From the NCBI RefSeq assembly GCF_900129045.1, contig NZ_FQTX01000001.1, positions 372,001 through 436,000 on the forward strand: a stretch of 64,000 nt of DNA, in the 5' to 3' direction. Positions 1-10,500 of the stretch are shown here, piece by piece (within the stretch, counting starts at the first letter, position 1; every line of letters begins with the position of its first letter). Below the pieces are notes generated by a model. That model saw only the letters and a program-made list of their open reading frames with translations. It was not told the DNA's origin and did no database searches. Source of the DNA: Bifidobacterium merycicum DSM 6492 (lineage in GTDB: Bacteria > Actinomycetota > Actinomycetes > Actinomycetales > Bifidobacteriaceae). Both the position numbers and the translations under genes were made by a program.

Positions 1-76
1 GCAACCCGTCGGTTTCCGCTTCATGCCTTCATGATGACTCGGCTGCCATCATGCCGATGATATGGTCGGCCTCGCA

Positions 77-82
77 TATACT
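77..82 (+). promoter_or_regulatory. Candidate -10 box (TATACT) for the DUF3152 gene
   Basis: TATACT lies about 20 bp before the first plausible start codon of the DUF3152 gene. It argues that starts further upstream, such as position 51, are not used, because they would fall before the transcript begins. No convincing -35 element is seen, so this is tentative. Confidence 0.3.
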
Positions 83-101
83 GGGATGTTGGTTACGAGA
101 G

Positions 102-1283
102 ATGGATGGGAACATGGTGCTGCAGGATAAGGGCAACGCCGAAAACCGCGGAAACGGCGGCGACGGCGATGACAATAGACGCAAGAGTGGCAGGCTATCC
201 CCAGCGGATATGATGCGCGGAATCGGGGGAGCGGTGATGCGCGTATCGCGCGGCATGGGCGGAACCCTCCGCAAATGGTGCTCCGGTGTGAACGGCGCGA
301 TCGCGAAACGCTGCAGAACCGTCGCCGATGCGCTGAACCCTAAGACCGCTTCGGGATTGGATGCGAAGAAGGTGTTCCGCATCCGTAGAACGGTCGTATT
401 CTCCGGATTGGCGGTCATCATCCTGGTGGTGGCGCTCGTCGTGACTGTGGTCGTGCATACGCATAGCGGAGCCGCCGCCGACGGTTCCACGACAACGACC
501 TCGCAGACGGACGGGCAGTCGGGCGAAGCGTCAACGACGAAGAAGACATCCGACGGCGAGGCGGCGGCATCCACATCCACGAAGTCGTCCGCGAAGACGT
601 CCACAAAGCAAATGACCAAACAAACCACATCCACGAAGAGCGAACAGGAGAAGAACTCCTCATCCGGTTCCTCATCCGATTCCGCTACGGCGAAGAACGG
701 TGAACAGGCGAAACTCGATGCGCTCGCGGCCACGATCAGCGATGAGGAATCCGCGAAGATCGCGGCGAAGGCGAATGAGACCGCGAACAAGAGCGGCAAG
801 GGCGTTGCACAATACAAGTACTGCATCGCGGGCAAGGGGAACGTGGGCAAACTGGACGGATTCGCCAACACCGTGTACCGCGTGCTCAACGATTCGCGCG
901 GTTGGCCGCGAGCCGGTGCGACCTTCACCAAGGCCGACGAGGGTTGCGACTTCACCATAGTGCTGTCCGAGGCGAAGTATCTGCCATCGTTCGACGCGGG
1001 ATGCAGCACGAAGTACAGCTGCCGCGTGGGAAACCACGTCATCATCAACCTCGATCGTTGGAATGATGGAATCGAGGATTGGAAGAAGGCGGGCGGTGAT
1101 CTCGCACGCTATCGCACCATGGTGATCAACCATGAGGTCGGTCATGCCTTGGGGCATGTCGATAACGAAACCACTTGCGCGGGCGCCGGCAAGCCCGCGC
1201 CGCTCATGCAGGAACAGTCCATGCATCTCGACGGTTGCACGGTGAACGAGTGGCCTCTCGACGTGGAGCTGTGGAGAAGCTGA
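102..1283 (+). CDS. DUF3152 family membrane-anchored zinc-metalloprotease-like protein
   Basis: This 393-aa protein has a charged cytoplasmic N-terminus of about 95 residues and one strong membrane segment at about residues 98-118. A Ser/Thr/Lys-rich low-complexity linker follows, then a C-terminal globular domain. That domain carries HEVGHALGH (His344 onward), the zinc-binding pattern of metallopeptidases, and several cysteines that could form disulfides outside the cell. This arrangement is typical of actinobacterial DUF3152 proteins, whose substrate is not known. The start is uncertain: ATG 102 and the in-frame ATG 114 are both possible, and ATG 114 has the better-spaced purine stretch. 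The linker suggests the peptidase domain is held away from the membrane within the cell wall. The gene stands alone, and base composition changes sharply just after it where the restriction cassette begins. Confidence 0.75.
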   Translation: MDGNMVLQDKGNAENRGNGGDGDDNRRKSGRLSPADMMRGIGGAVMRVSRGMGGTLRKWCSGVNGAIAKRCRTVADALNPKTASGLDAKKVFRIRRTVVFSGLAVIILVVALVVTVVVHTHSGAAADGSTTTTSQTDGQSGEASTTKKTSDGEAAASTSTKSSAKTSTKQMTKQTTSTKSEQEKNSSSGSSSDSATAKNGEQAKLDALAATISDEESAKIAAKANETANKSGKGVAQYKYCIAGKGNVGKLDGFANTVYRVLNDSRGWPRAGATFTKADEGCDFTIVLSEAKYLPSFDAGCSTKYSCRVGNHVIINLDRWNDGIEDWKKAGGDLARYRTMVINHEVGHALGHVDNETTCAGAGKPAPLMQEQSMHLDGCTVNEWPLDVELWRS

Positions 1284-1366
1284 AAGCGAGGGACTGTTCC
1301 ATACTTGAGTCCTTGTGAAAGGTCTGGGCTCTTTCGGCTTATATATGTGCAAGGTACAATACGGAT

Positions 1367-2868
1367 ATGGATGATAGGCATATTTTCACTAAGGCAGAGG
1401 TCGAGAGCATTCTTAACGAATGCCATGGGAAAACGTTGGAGGAAATTGATTCAGCCCATGTTCTGCAGGTATCGAAGAAAGGGAACAAAGGATATCCGGG
1501 AGCTATCATCGAACAGTCTGTTTTTGGGTATCCAGCTGATAATAAGGCTCGTCCTGATCTTTTGATTGATGGGGTGGAGGTTGAGCTTAAAACAACAGGC
1601 ATATATGAAAGAGGAAAAGGGAAAGACACATCGATTGAGGCAAAGCAGCCTGTGTCGATTACAGGAGTTAAGCCGTCTCAAATTGTTAATGAAGATTTTG
1701 AATCTTCTGTCTTCTGGCATAAATGTGCCCATCTTTTATTTGTCTATTATTGGTATGCGCATTATGCAACGCCAAAGGATCCTTCTACGTATGCGGATTT
1801 TCCAATTATGAACCATCAATTTGTTGATTTGGAGGGAAAAGACAAAGAGGCGGTTTGTAGAGATTGGACGATTGTCCGTGATTTTATTAAAAAATCCAGG
1901 AAGAATATCCAGAAAATCCGCAATCCCAATATCTCAGAATTTCATCTGAGCTGAATGGAACGAGAGGCAAGAATGGCAGAAAGGGAAAACTCACTGTTCT
2001 GGATACCTCTCCTAAATGGCCTAATAGCCCTCGCTTCCGTTTTAAGAGGTCTTTTGTTACGCATTTCGTTAAGAAGCTTTACGGTGACAGTTTTGAAGAG
2101 CTTCCACACGACTATTCAACTTATGAGGAAATCGAGGAAAAATGTCACGTGCTGACCAATCAATATCGCGGCAAAACTGTAGGTGAATTATGCTCATTGC
2201 TGAATATAAAGAGAAACAAACAATTCTCCAAAAGTGATGCAGAACGCATAATGGTGCGAATGTTTGACGGTAGAAGTATTCATGTAAGTCAGGTTGATGT
2301 TTTTAGCAGGTTCGGAATTAAGGCTAAAACCATTGTGCTTACGAAGAGCGGCAAACACACAGAAGACATGAAGCTTGATTCAGTTACCGACAGCGACTGG
2401 AGCGCCCTCAAGGTAAGTTGTGCCGATTTCGAGGATTCTGCATTTTATGATTGTTTTAAGGACACGCAATTTTTATGCATGGTTTTTGAAGAGCCAAGTC
2501 ATGATGCGCCGTTCGATGATAATGTTTTTCTTGGATTTAAATGGTATTCCTTTTCTGATGATTTTATCGACAGTGAAGTAAGGCATGTATGGAAGCGGAT
2601 GAATTCGCTAATTGCAGATGATAAGTTGGCATTTGTTCCCCAACTTAAAAAAGATGGAACTGTCAGATACAATCGCAACGGGTTTACTCGTGGTGCACCA
2701 AATCTGCCAAAAGCAAAAGACGGGATTGTATTTCTCAGAGGGGCAGGCGAAAATTCAGATTCAAAAAATAAGCCCCTCGTAATCAATGGCGTTCAAATGT
2801 ATCATCAGAATATTTGGATTAAAGGGGCATTTATTGCTGGTGAGCTTAAGAAAGAAGAATATCTATAA
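1367..2868 (+). pseudogene. Sau3AI/MutH-family type II restriction endonuclease, split by a frameshift
   Basis: Positions 1367-1954 encode the N-terminal catalytic half of a Sau3AI-like endonuclease, with the MutH-type pattern Asp64 then Glu73-Leu-Lys75 and an upstream Glu49. The frame ends at 1954, but the -1 frame continues the protein from about 1891 through 2868. The joined product would be about 500 aa, matching the 486-aa homolog at 4365. The break is at the A6 run 1889-1894: one more A would restore a sensible junction, reading KKIQEEYPENPQ. The C-terminal half is the second, DNA-contacting MutH-like domain of this family. The gene is AT-rich compared with its chromosomal neighbours and converges on the methyltransferase. 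The break may be true decay, A-tract phase variation, slippage, or a sequencing error; the sequence alone cannot decide. Confidence 0.8.
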
Positions 2869-2873
2869 AGACA

Positions 2874-2908
2874 GAAGGTGGTATCTCTTCTAAAGAGATA
2901 CCACCTTC
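2874..2908. terminator. Bidirectional hairpin between the two convergent R-M genes
   Basis: A perfect 16-bp stem (2874-2889 with 2893-2908) and a 3-nt loop lie between the stop codons of the broken endonuclease and the convergent methyltransferase. There is no long T-run, so it may act as a bidirectional or structural terminator. Confidence 0.7.
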
Positions 2909-2916
2909 TCGGGAAT

Positions 2917-4182
2917 TCAATCATTGTCTTCAGCAATGATTGCGCCGATGCGATGAGGTATTTCCGTTACTAGGGCATTACCCATGCAAAACGCACGATG
3001 CCCATCTGTCATGCCATCATTCGTCCATCCTCTTGGAAAATGCTGTAGCTGATCCAATTCATCAGGTACGAGCCGGCGTAATCTGCCATCTTGCTTGACT
3101 ACATGCTTGGTTCGGCTTGCGCCACGTCCGCCTTCGCCGGTAAGAATTGTTCGACTTGGCTTATCGAGAGGATCAGGGAATGCGACCGGTCCTTCGGAAT
3201 AGGTATAGGTAAATCCCGCCGACGTAGTACGTTCTTCCTTCTTGCCGCCCTTAAGATATTCCCATGCCTTGAGGTTCTTCCCGCTGATGAAGAATTCCTC
3301 GGGAACTTCCTCGATGGGGATAAGAATGTCTCCAAGGGTCTTTCGAGAGCCGTTGTATACGGGCTTTACTCGGTATGTAAGGACTTTTCCCGACTGCATA
3401 ACGCCTGCATCTTTGAATTGCGATACTTTCATCCCTATCCCGAAAGCATTAGTTGATTCATAGGGGTCGTTACTGATACTAAAGGTCTCAGGAGCGAATC
3501 GCTCGTCTGCCTCGATGGGGAATGCTCGAGCTTCAACGCCACTGCTGAACAGTCGATCTTTCAAATCCCATTTTGGAGCATCATATTCCGCATAGATATA
3601 AACACGACGACGTCGCTGCGCCATACCGTAGTCAGCCGCATTGATTACATGCCATTCGACGGAATATCCAAGTCGGTACAGGCAGGAGAGAATGATTGCG
3701 AAATCGCGTCCACGTTGGGAACTCGGCGATTTGAGCAAACGATCGACATTCTCAAGCAGCACATATTTTGGATGGCGCATCTCGAGAAGTGTATTGATGC
3801 TCCACCACAGCACGCCTTTCTTGCCTTCAATGCCGGATGCGAGGACGAGAGGTTTTGCAACGGAATAATCTTGACAAGGGAAGCCTCCAACGAGCATGTC
3901 GAATTCCGGGATTTCACGTTTCCCCTGTCTGACTTCTTCTAGCGCGACGGCGATATCCTCATTTACACAGCTTCCTTTGCCAAAGCGCTGCTCATAGCAG
4001 CGCCAAGCAAATTGCTTGCTGTCGCGGCCATCGGGTTCCCACTGATTTGCCCAAACGGTGCGGAAGTTCCCTGCTGGATCCATATGAAAAGTCGGGTAAT
4101 CAGGATTATCGTATCCATCAAGCCCCAGACGGAAACCGCCCACACCGGCGAACAATTCCGCAATCCTAATCTCTTTGGGCAT
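2917..4182 (-). CDS. C5-cytosine DNA methyltransferase (Dcm/M.Sau3AI-like)
   Basis: This 421-aa protein has the ordered motifs of a DNA (cytosine-5) methyltransferase. Motif I is FAGVGGFRLGL (SAM binding, residues 11-21). Motif IV is GGFPCQ with the nucleophile Cys103. Motif VI is ENV (144-146), motif VIII is QRRRRV (189-194), and motif X near the end is GNALV. Start ATG 4182 is preferred over the longer frame because motif I follows almost at once and a GGAGG ribosome site precedes it. The region between motifs VIII and IX (the target recognition domain) is about 150 residues. The gene lies between two Sau3AI-like endonucleases, so GATC with the C methylated is a reasonable guess at the site, but that is inference from family context. 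It would protect the host from whichever endonuclease is active. Confidence 0.9.
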   Translation of the reverse strand: MPKEIRIAELFAGVGGFRLGLDGYDNPDYPTFHMDPAGNFRTVWANQWEPDGRDSKQFAWRCYEQRFGKGSCVNEDIAVALEEVRQGKREIPEFDMLVGGFPCQDYSVAKPLVLASGIEGKKGVLWWSINTLLEMRHPKYVLLENVDRLLKSPSSQRGRDFAIILSCLYRLGYSVEWHVINAADYGMAQRRRRVYIYAEYDAPKWDLKDRLFSSGVEARAFPIEADERFAPETFSISNDPYESTNAFGIGMKVSQFKDAGVMQSGKVLTYRVKPVYNGSRKTLGDILIPIEEVPEEFFISGKNLKAWEYLKGGKKEERTTSAGFTYTYSEGPVAFPDPLDKPSRTILTGEGGRGASRTKHVVKQDGRLRRLVPDELDQLQHFPRGWTNDGMTDGHRAFCMGNALVTEIPHRIGAIIAEDND

Positions 4183-4364
4183 GTTTTCCTCCAGTTTCGA
4201 TCCGAACATATGTTCTAAGAACATGTGTCGATTATATTGAATCACTTCCCAAAGATCAACCTGGGGAGGGGATTGTGAGATTTTTGTCTCAAATAGTGTT
4301 GCTGTTTAGATTGGCCGGTGTGACAAGAGAGTAGTAGATTAAAGACAAGTTGATAGGGGGTACT

Positions 4365-5825
4365 ATGGCTACTGAACTTAACGAGGAGCGTAGTTTTTCT
4401 TCGTTGGAAGAAGTAACGCGTCTGCTTACTGGCGCTGAAGGCAAAAGTTTTAGGGAAATCGATGAGACCGGCAGAGGCTTGTCTTCAGGTAATAAAGGGT
4501 CACTGGGTAATATTATCGAAGAATCGGTGTTGCATTATCCGGTTAATTCCGATAAGGAAGCGGATATTCTGGTAGGTGATACCCGCTACGAATTGAAAGT
4601 CACCCCGTTGCATCATGTGGGTAAAGGAGCAAAGAAAAAGACAACGGCCAAAGAGCGACTCGTCCTCGACATCATCAACTATCTCAATCTTCCTGATGAG
4701 GAGTTCGAGACGTCGCAATTTTGGGAGAAATCCAAGAATATCATTGTTGTGTATTACTACGATGATAGGGAGGACAAGAAAAGGCAGTCTCGATTGGACT
4801 GCAAGATTTTCAAATCGATAGTTCTTCACTATGATGCTGATGATTTGGCAACGATTAGAAAAGACTGGCAACTGATTCATGACAAAGTTGCGGAAGGGCA
4901 TGCCGACCAGCTTTCTGAATCGGATACCGACTACCTTGCGGCGTGCACTAAGGGGGCGACTGCAAAGAAAAGTATGCGTAAGGCTCCCGCTCTGGATGAT
5001 TGTGCAGAAGAATATATCTTGGCTAAGCAGCGTGCGTTTAGCTATAAAGCCTCGTACATGAATTCCATCATTGAAAGAGCTTTGGTGGAAAAGCTGCCAC
5101 AATACAGGTTGCCCATGGAGGAGGGACAGACGCTTGCGCAATTTGTTGCGTCCATGATGGGGCGTTTTGAAGGGCGTTCCGTTGCTGAAATTGCCCATGA
5201 ACTTGGACTTGATGTTGGGCGGGCGAAGCAGTCCAAAGCTCAGCTTGCATTAAGGATGTTGGGAACAAAAAGCAGTAAGGTCAATCAAATTGAGCAATTC
5301 CAAAAGGCGAATGTGACTAAACTCAAGACCATCGTCTTTTATCCAGACGGACTGCCCAAAGAACATATGTCCTTCCGCCAAATAACAGAGGATGAATGGT
5401 CTGATTTATCTAATCCTCGGTCATCGTGGGAGAATTCGTTCCTATACGAATTTTTTGAAGAGAATAAATTCTTGTTTGTCCCGTTTGATTCTCCTGTGCC
5501 GTATAAGAGCCACAGGCCTAATAACGATATTTTGCGGCACAGCTTCCTCTGGAACATGCCTGAGTCGGATATTCAACAATATGTGAAACCGGTATGGGAA
5601 AAATTGCATGAGCTTATGATGAGTGGGCAATCGGTTCACTATGGTCGTGGCACCAATTTGTTGCCGGGTGCTTCGTTCAACAATGTTTGTCATATACGTC
5701 CAAAAGGCCGGAACAGCAGTGATCGTATTACTCTGCCAAATGGAGAAACAATACCAAAACAGACGTTTTGGCTTGATAGAAGCTATATTGCGGCAGTAGT
5801 GAATAATGCTGGATGCCAAAAGTGA
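4365..5825 (+). CDS. Sau3AI/MutH-family type II restriction endonuclease, intact
   Basis: This 486-aa protein is laid out like Sau3AI: an N-terminal MutH-type nuclease domain and a C-terminal MutH-like domain thought to help bind DNA. Catalytic candidates are Glu52/53, Asp68, Glu76 and Lys78 in the D-x(n)-ExK pattern (ADILV...YELK). Start ATG 4365 is chosen over TTG 4350 because the AGGGGG ribosome site lies between them. It is divergent from the methyltransferase, which starts about 180 bp away, so the shared intergenic region 4183-4364 probably sets the methylase/nuclease balance. The gene is AT-richer than the core genes. It shares architecture with the broken endonuclease at 1367, but the two differ a lot in sequence, so they are not a recent tandem duplication. 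Confidence 0.85.
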   Translation: MATELNEERSFSSLEEVTRLLTGAEGKSFREIDETGRGLSSGNKGSLGNIIEESVLHYPVNSDKEADILVGDTRYELKVTPLHHVGKGAKKKTTAKERLVLDIINYLNLPDEEFETSQFWEKSKNIIVVYYYDDREDKKRQSRLDCKIFKSIVLHYDADDLATIRKDWQLIHDKVAEGHADQLSESDTDYLAACTKGATAKKSMRKAPALDDCAEEYILAKQRAFSYKASYMNSIIERALVEKLPQYRLPMEEGQTLAQFVASMMGRFEGRSVAEIAHELGLDVGRAKQSKAQLALRMLGTKSSKVNQIEQFQKANVTKLKTIVFYPDGLPKEHMSFRQITEDEWSDLSNPRSSWENSFLYEFFEENKFLFVPFDSPVPYKSHRPNNDILRHSFLWNMPESDIQQYVKPVWEKLHELMMSGQSVHYGRGTNLLPGASFNNVCHIRPKGRNSSDRITLPNGETIPKQTFWLDRSYIAAVVNNAGCQK

Positions 5826-6095
5826 TTGAAAGCTCGGTTGCCTTTCTCTGGATGTGAAACATCATTGAGCGTTTATCCGGTTCGCAAGTAACTTCGATTC
5901 TGTCGTCTTCTTCCAGTTTGTGACGCATTCCCGTTGCGAGGACAGCTGAGGGGACTGGCGAGTTTTTGCTTATGTGTGGCATGCAGGGTTGAGAAGATCG
6001 ATACCAGGCATTGAACTTCCGCCAATCAGGAGACAGGGGTTCGGCTTATCATGCCACACGTAACAGAGATATGCCTTGCCGATATGATCAATTTG
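5826..6095. other. Intergenic region at the right edge of the R-M cassette
   Basis: No convincing gene is seen. A minus-strand open frame of 84 codons (5728-5982) overlaps the end of the endonuclease. Its first 50 or so residues look protein-like and could be the remnant of a gene lost when the cassette was inserted, but I recognise no family. Confidence 0.4.
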
Positions 6096-6110
6096 TCACG
6101 CGTTACGTGA
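6096..6110. promoter_or_regulatory. Candidate operator: inverted repeat TCACG-N5-CGTGA
   Basis: TCACGCGTTACGTGA is a 5-bp inverted repeat with a 5-bp spacer, 100 bp upstream of the MFS transporter start and 42 bp before its -10 box. Another ACGTG follows at 6113-6117. It may be the site of an unidentified repressor or activator. Confidence 0.35.
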
Positions 6111-6151
6111 ATACGTGTCAAAGCAGGCCGACCCCAGGGCAGACGCACCGA

Positions 6152-6157
6152 TATAAT
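6152..6157 (+). promoter_or_regulatory. -10 box (TATAAT) for the MFS transporter
   Basis: A perfect consensus TATAAT lies 40 bp before the chosen ATG. No good -35 element is present at 16-18 bp upstream, so the promoter may need an activator, perhaps acting through the inverted repeat at 6096-6110. Confidence 0.5.
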
Positions 6158-6196
6158 AAGTCGGTTTGATTTGCTTGGGAAAGGATGGGAGAACGC

Positions 6197-7405
6197 ATGG
6201 CAAGTCTGCTGCTTGCGGTCATCTATGTCGCATTCATCAGCTTGGGATTACCTGACGCGATGCTGGGGGCCGCATGGCCATCCATGAGCCAGGACCTCGG
6301 CGCGCCGCTGTCGTGGGCGGGCGGCATCTCTATGGTCATCTCCGCGGGCACCATCGTCTCCGCGTTGCTTTCCGACCGCATGACCCTCCGTTTCGGTGCG
6401 GGCAAGGTCACTGCAGTCTCCGTGGGTCTTACCGCCGCCGCGCTCGCAGGCTTCTCCATCGCGCCGAACTACTGGGTGCTCATGGCTTTCGCCATTCCCT
6501 ATGGTCTGGGTGCGGGCGGTGTGGACGCGGCCCTGAACAACTATGTCGCCATCCACTATGAGAGCAAGCATATGAGCTGGCTGCACGCCATGTGGGGCCT
6601 GGGTATGCTCACCGGCCCGTATGTTATGGGGTATGCGCTCGGTCATGGTCAAGGCTGGGGTTGGGGATACCGATACATCTCCATCATTCAGATTGTGCTC
6701 ACCGCACTGCTTATCGCCAGCTTGCCGTTATGGAAGCAGCGCAAAGCCACTGTTGCCGTGCATAGCGGACAATCCGGCGAATCCGCCGAATCCGTTCCCG
6801 CTACACGAAAGCCACTGGGCATCCGTGGGGTTCTGCGCATTCGCGGCGCCAAGGAGATCCTGATGATGTTCTTCTGCTATTGCGCCGCCGAACAGACCGC
6901 CATGCTCTGGGCCAGCAGCTACATGGTGCTCGGTAACGGCATTGACAAGACCACGGCGGCCATGTGGGCCAGTTTCTTCGGCATCGGCATTACCGCAGGG
7001 CGTGTGCTCAGCGGCTTTTTGACCATGCGCTTCGGTGATCCGATCATGATTCGTATCGGCCAGAGCGTCATGTTCCTCGGTCTGATCGTACTGTTCGTCC
7101 CGCTTCCCGCACATGCCGGCACCATCGCCGGGCTTATGCTGGTAGGGCTCGGCTGCGCGCCCATCTACCCGTGCGTCATCCACTCCACGCCGGACTATTT
7201 CGGCGAGGACAAGTCGCAGGCCATCGTCGGCATGCAGATGGCGTTCGCCTACACTGGTTCCATGCTGATGCCGCCGCTGTTCGGCCTGCTGGCGCAGAAC
7301 ATCAGCGTCGCATTGTTCCCGTGGTTCCTGCTGGCCTGCCTGGCGGTCATGGTGATCATGCATGAGTCGTTGCGTCGCAAGTGCGGCAGCGCGTTAAGCG
7401 CCTGA
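6197..7405 (+). CDS. Major facilitator superfamily transporter (FucP-like)
   Basis: This 402-aa integral membrane protein has about 12 hydrophobic segments, split 6+6 by a basic cytoplasmic loop rich in Lys/Ser at about residues 180-210. The glycine-rich helices and the loop between helices 2 and 3 (SDRMTLRFGAGKV) are typical of MFS carriers of the sugar/fucose permease type. The substrate cannot be read from the sequence. Start ATG 6197 is preferred to ATG 6185 because GGGAG lies 5-6 bp before it, whereas the upstream ATG is directly against its purine run. It is a single-gene unit with its own -10 box and a hairpin terminator directly after it. Confidence 0.8.
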   Translation: MASLLLAVIYVAFISLGLPDAMLGAAWPSMSQDLGAPLSWAGGISMVISAGTIVSALLSDRMTLRFGAGKVTAVSVGLTAAALAGFSIAPNYWVLMAFAIPYGLGAGGVDAALNNYVAIHYESKHMSWLHAMWGLGMLTGPYVMGYALGHGQGWGWGYRYISIIQIVLTALLIASLPLWKQRKATVAVHSGQSGESAESVPATRKPLGIRGVLRIRGAKEILMMFFCYCAAEQTAMLWASSYMVLGNGIDKTTAAMWASFFGIGITAGRVLSGFLTMRFGDPIMIRIGQSVMFLGLIVLFVPLPAHAGTIAGLMLVGLGCAPIYPCVIHSTPDYFGEDKSQAIVGMQMAFAYTGSMLMPPLFGLLAQNISVALFPWFLLACLAVMVIMHESLRRKCGSALSA

Positions 7406-7441
7406 CGATTCCCGTCGTTTAGCGGCGTTGTACTGTATGAC

Positions 7442-7466
7442 ATGCCCACGGTGAAACCGTGGGCAT
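7442..7466 (+). terminator. Terminator after the MFS gene
   Basis: A perfect 11-bp stem (7442-7452 with 7456-7466) with a GAA loop lies 36 bp after the MFS stop. The GTG at 7459, which could be read as the start of the next gene, lies inside this hairpin and is therefore unlikely to be used. Confidence 0.7.
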
Positions 7467-7521
7467 CGTTGTATGCGTAACGGTTCCGGCGATATCTGAA
7501 CGTAATGCCATAATCGAACAT

Positions 7522-10500
7522 ATGTACGAATGTCTGAATCTGTTTTCGGAGCCCGTCGCAGCATGGTTCGCCGATGCGTTCGGCACACCCACCGAAGCGC
7601 AGAATCAGGCATGGCCGGTCATCGGTTCGGGGCAGAACACGCTTGTCGTCGCGCCTACCGGTTCTGGAAAGACCCTGTGCGCGTTCCTGTCGGCGATCGA
7701 CCAGTTGATGGCGGCCAAGGCAGTGCGGTCGTCCGAAAGGAATCCCGATGGGGGCAAAGCCGGGAGAGCCGGCGCAAGTGTTCACGGCGTCACCGTGCTG
7801 TACATTTCGCCGTTGAAGGCATTGGGCGTGGATGTTGCGAAGAATCTTGAGGCACCGCTTGACGGCATTCGGCAACGATACGCCAAATTGCATGGCGAGG
7901 TGCCGGAGATCGCCGTGGCCACCAGAAGTGGCGACACCACGCCGCAGGAACGCCGCAGAATCGTCAATCATCCGCCGGATATTCTCGTGACCACTCCGGA
8001 ATCGTTGTTCCTGCTGCTTACCTCCAAAGCGCGGCGAATCCTATCCACCGTCACCACCGTGATCGTGGACGAGGTACATGCCCTGGCCGGCACCAAGCGC
8101 GGTGCGCATCTTGCTGTGAGCCTGGAACGCTTGGACAGGCTGACCGAACGCCCGGCGCAACGCATAGGATTGTCCGCCACAGTCAATCCTGTTGGCGAAG
8201 CGGCGCGTTTTCTTGGCGGTGAGCGTCCCGTGCACGTCGTCGACCCTGGTGTGCGGCCGAATATGGAGCTGAAAGTCGTTGAGCCGCTAACGAACATGCT
8301 CGACACCAGTGCTACGGGAGGTTCGGTATGGCCGGCCATCGAGCGTAGCGTGCTGGACGAGGTGCTTGAGCACACCACCACACTGGTGTTCGTGAATTCC
8401 CGTGGTCTTGCGGAAAAACTCACCGCACGGCTTAACGACCTGTATGCGGAGCTGCGGGCCTCGCGGCATCGCGAACCGGATTCGCCCGAAGGCCGTGAAG
8501 GATTCGCCAGGCATTACGATTCCGTCGTCGGCTCGACCACCATGCTCGTGGGAGCACATGAGGGCGGCGACGTCATTGCCATGGCCCACCACGGTTCCGT
8601 TTCCAAAGACAGGCGCAAGCAGATCGAAGAGGATTTGAAGCAGGGGCGTCTGCGTTGTGTTGTCGCCACGTCCAGCCTGGAGCTAGGCATCGATATGGGT
8701 TCGGTCGATCTGGTGATCCAGATCGCGCCGCCGTTGTCGGTTTCGTCCGGCCTGCAGCGGGTGGGGCGTGCCGATCATAAGGTCGGCGGGGTATCGCACG
8801 CCCTGTTCTACCCGGTCACCCGCAGGCAGATCATCGGCGTCGCGGCCAGCATCGAAAGCATGACGGCGGGCGATCTTGAGCCGCTGCACATTCCCAGCAA
8901 CCCGCTGGATGTGCTGGCCCAGCAAACCGTGGCGGCCGCCGCGATGGACGATTTCGACCCGGACGAATGGTATGCGCAAGTGCGCAAGGCCGCGCCCTTC
9001 CGTGACCTGGACAGAGACATGTTCGACTCGGTGATGGGCATGATGACCGGCGCGTACAACAGCGAGGAGTTCTCCGCATTCCGCCCGCCGCTGCAGTACA
9101 ACGAGGAAGCCGGTCTCATCTCAGCTCGGCCAGGGGCGCAGCGTCTTGCGGTGACCAGCGGCGGCACCATTCCCGACCGCGGCATGTACACGGTGGTGCT
9201 TCCCGAAGGCGAGTCCGGTACGGGTCCGCGCAAAGTGGGCGAATTGGACGAGGAGATGGTGTACGAGTCGCGCGTCGGCGACGTGATCACCTTGGGCACC
9301 TCATCCTGGCAGATTCAGGAGATCAGACGTGACCGTGTGGTGGTCGTCCCCGCACCCGGCCGCACCGCGCGCCTGCCGTTCTGGCATGGGGAAGGCGACG
9401 GTCGTGACTACGGTTTCGGCCTTGCTCAGGGCAGATTCCTCACTAGTCTGGCGCAGGGGTTGCGCAATCATACTGGTGGGACTGCCGGGTGCCATGAACG
9501 TGGCGACGGTCCGGATTTCGCCGTCGACATCGTTGAGCGCCTGCGCCATGACGGGCTCGACGATAACGCCATCGGGAATATGGCGGCCATCATCGCCGAC
9601 CAGGTACACGCCACGGGGACTGTTCCCGGCGACAAGCATGTGGTTGTCGAACGATGCAAGGACGAAAGCGAGGATTGGCGGATCATCATCCATGCGCCAT
9701 ACGGCAAAAGGGCGCATGCGCCATGGGCCATGGCCATTGCCGCGCGAATTCGGCAGAGACACGGTTTCGACTGCCAGGCGTATGCCACCGACGACGGTAT
9801 CGTCATGCGGATGCCGGACGGGTACGGTGCACTGCCGATGCGCCAGTTGCTGCTTTTCGACGTGGACGAGCTGCAGCACATTATCGAGACCCAGATCGGC
9901 GAGACAGTTCTGTATATGGCGCGATTCCGCGAATGCGCGGCACGGTCGCTGTTCCTGCCCAGAACAAGCCCCGGCAGGCGCGTGCCGTTATGGCAGCAGC
10001 GGCTGCGGGCGGCTCAGCTGCTCAACGCGGCGCGAACCCAAAGGAATTTTCCGCTGCTGCTGGAAACCGCACGCGAATGTCTGCAGGACGTCTACGATCT
10101 GCCGGCGTTACGCAAGGTCATGGACGGACTGAATGCCGGCGCGATAGCCATAAGCGAAACGGTTACGCAAGTCCCGTCGCTGTTCGCGGAAGACCTGTTG
10201 TTCGGGTTCGTCGGTTCCGTCATGTATCAGTACGATGTTCCGCAGGCGGAACGCAGCAGCCGGCTGCTGTCCATGGATCCGGAGGTATTGGAACGGCTGC
10301 TTGGCGATGCGAATATGCCGTCGCTGCTCGACGGCGAGGTGATCGCGCAGGTGGAGGGGGAACTTGCCGGCAGAACGTTCTGGAACGATCTGCCGGAAGA
10401 CGACGTACCTGGAAGGGTGGCGCGCTACGCCAAAACACATGGTCCGTTCACCGCCGACCGCATGATTGCGGATCTGGGGCTTGACGCGGAGCAAGGTGTG

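Noticed and set aside
5728..5982. 84-codon minus-strand frame at the end of the second nuclease
   Set aside because: It overlaps a certain gene and matches no family I know. It is kept only as a possible remnant in the intergenic note.
7459..7521. GTG 7459 as the start of the Lhr helicase
   Set aside because: It falls inside the perfect hairpin terminator of the previous gene, and the added residues have no helicase homology.
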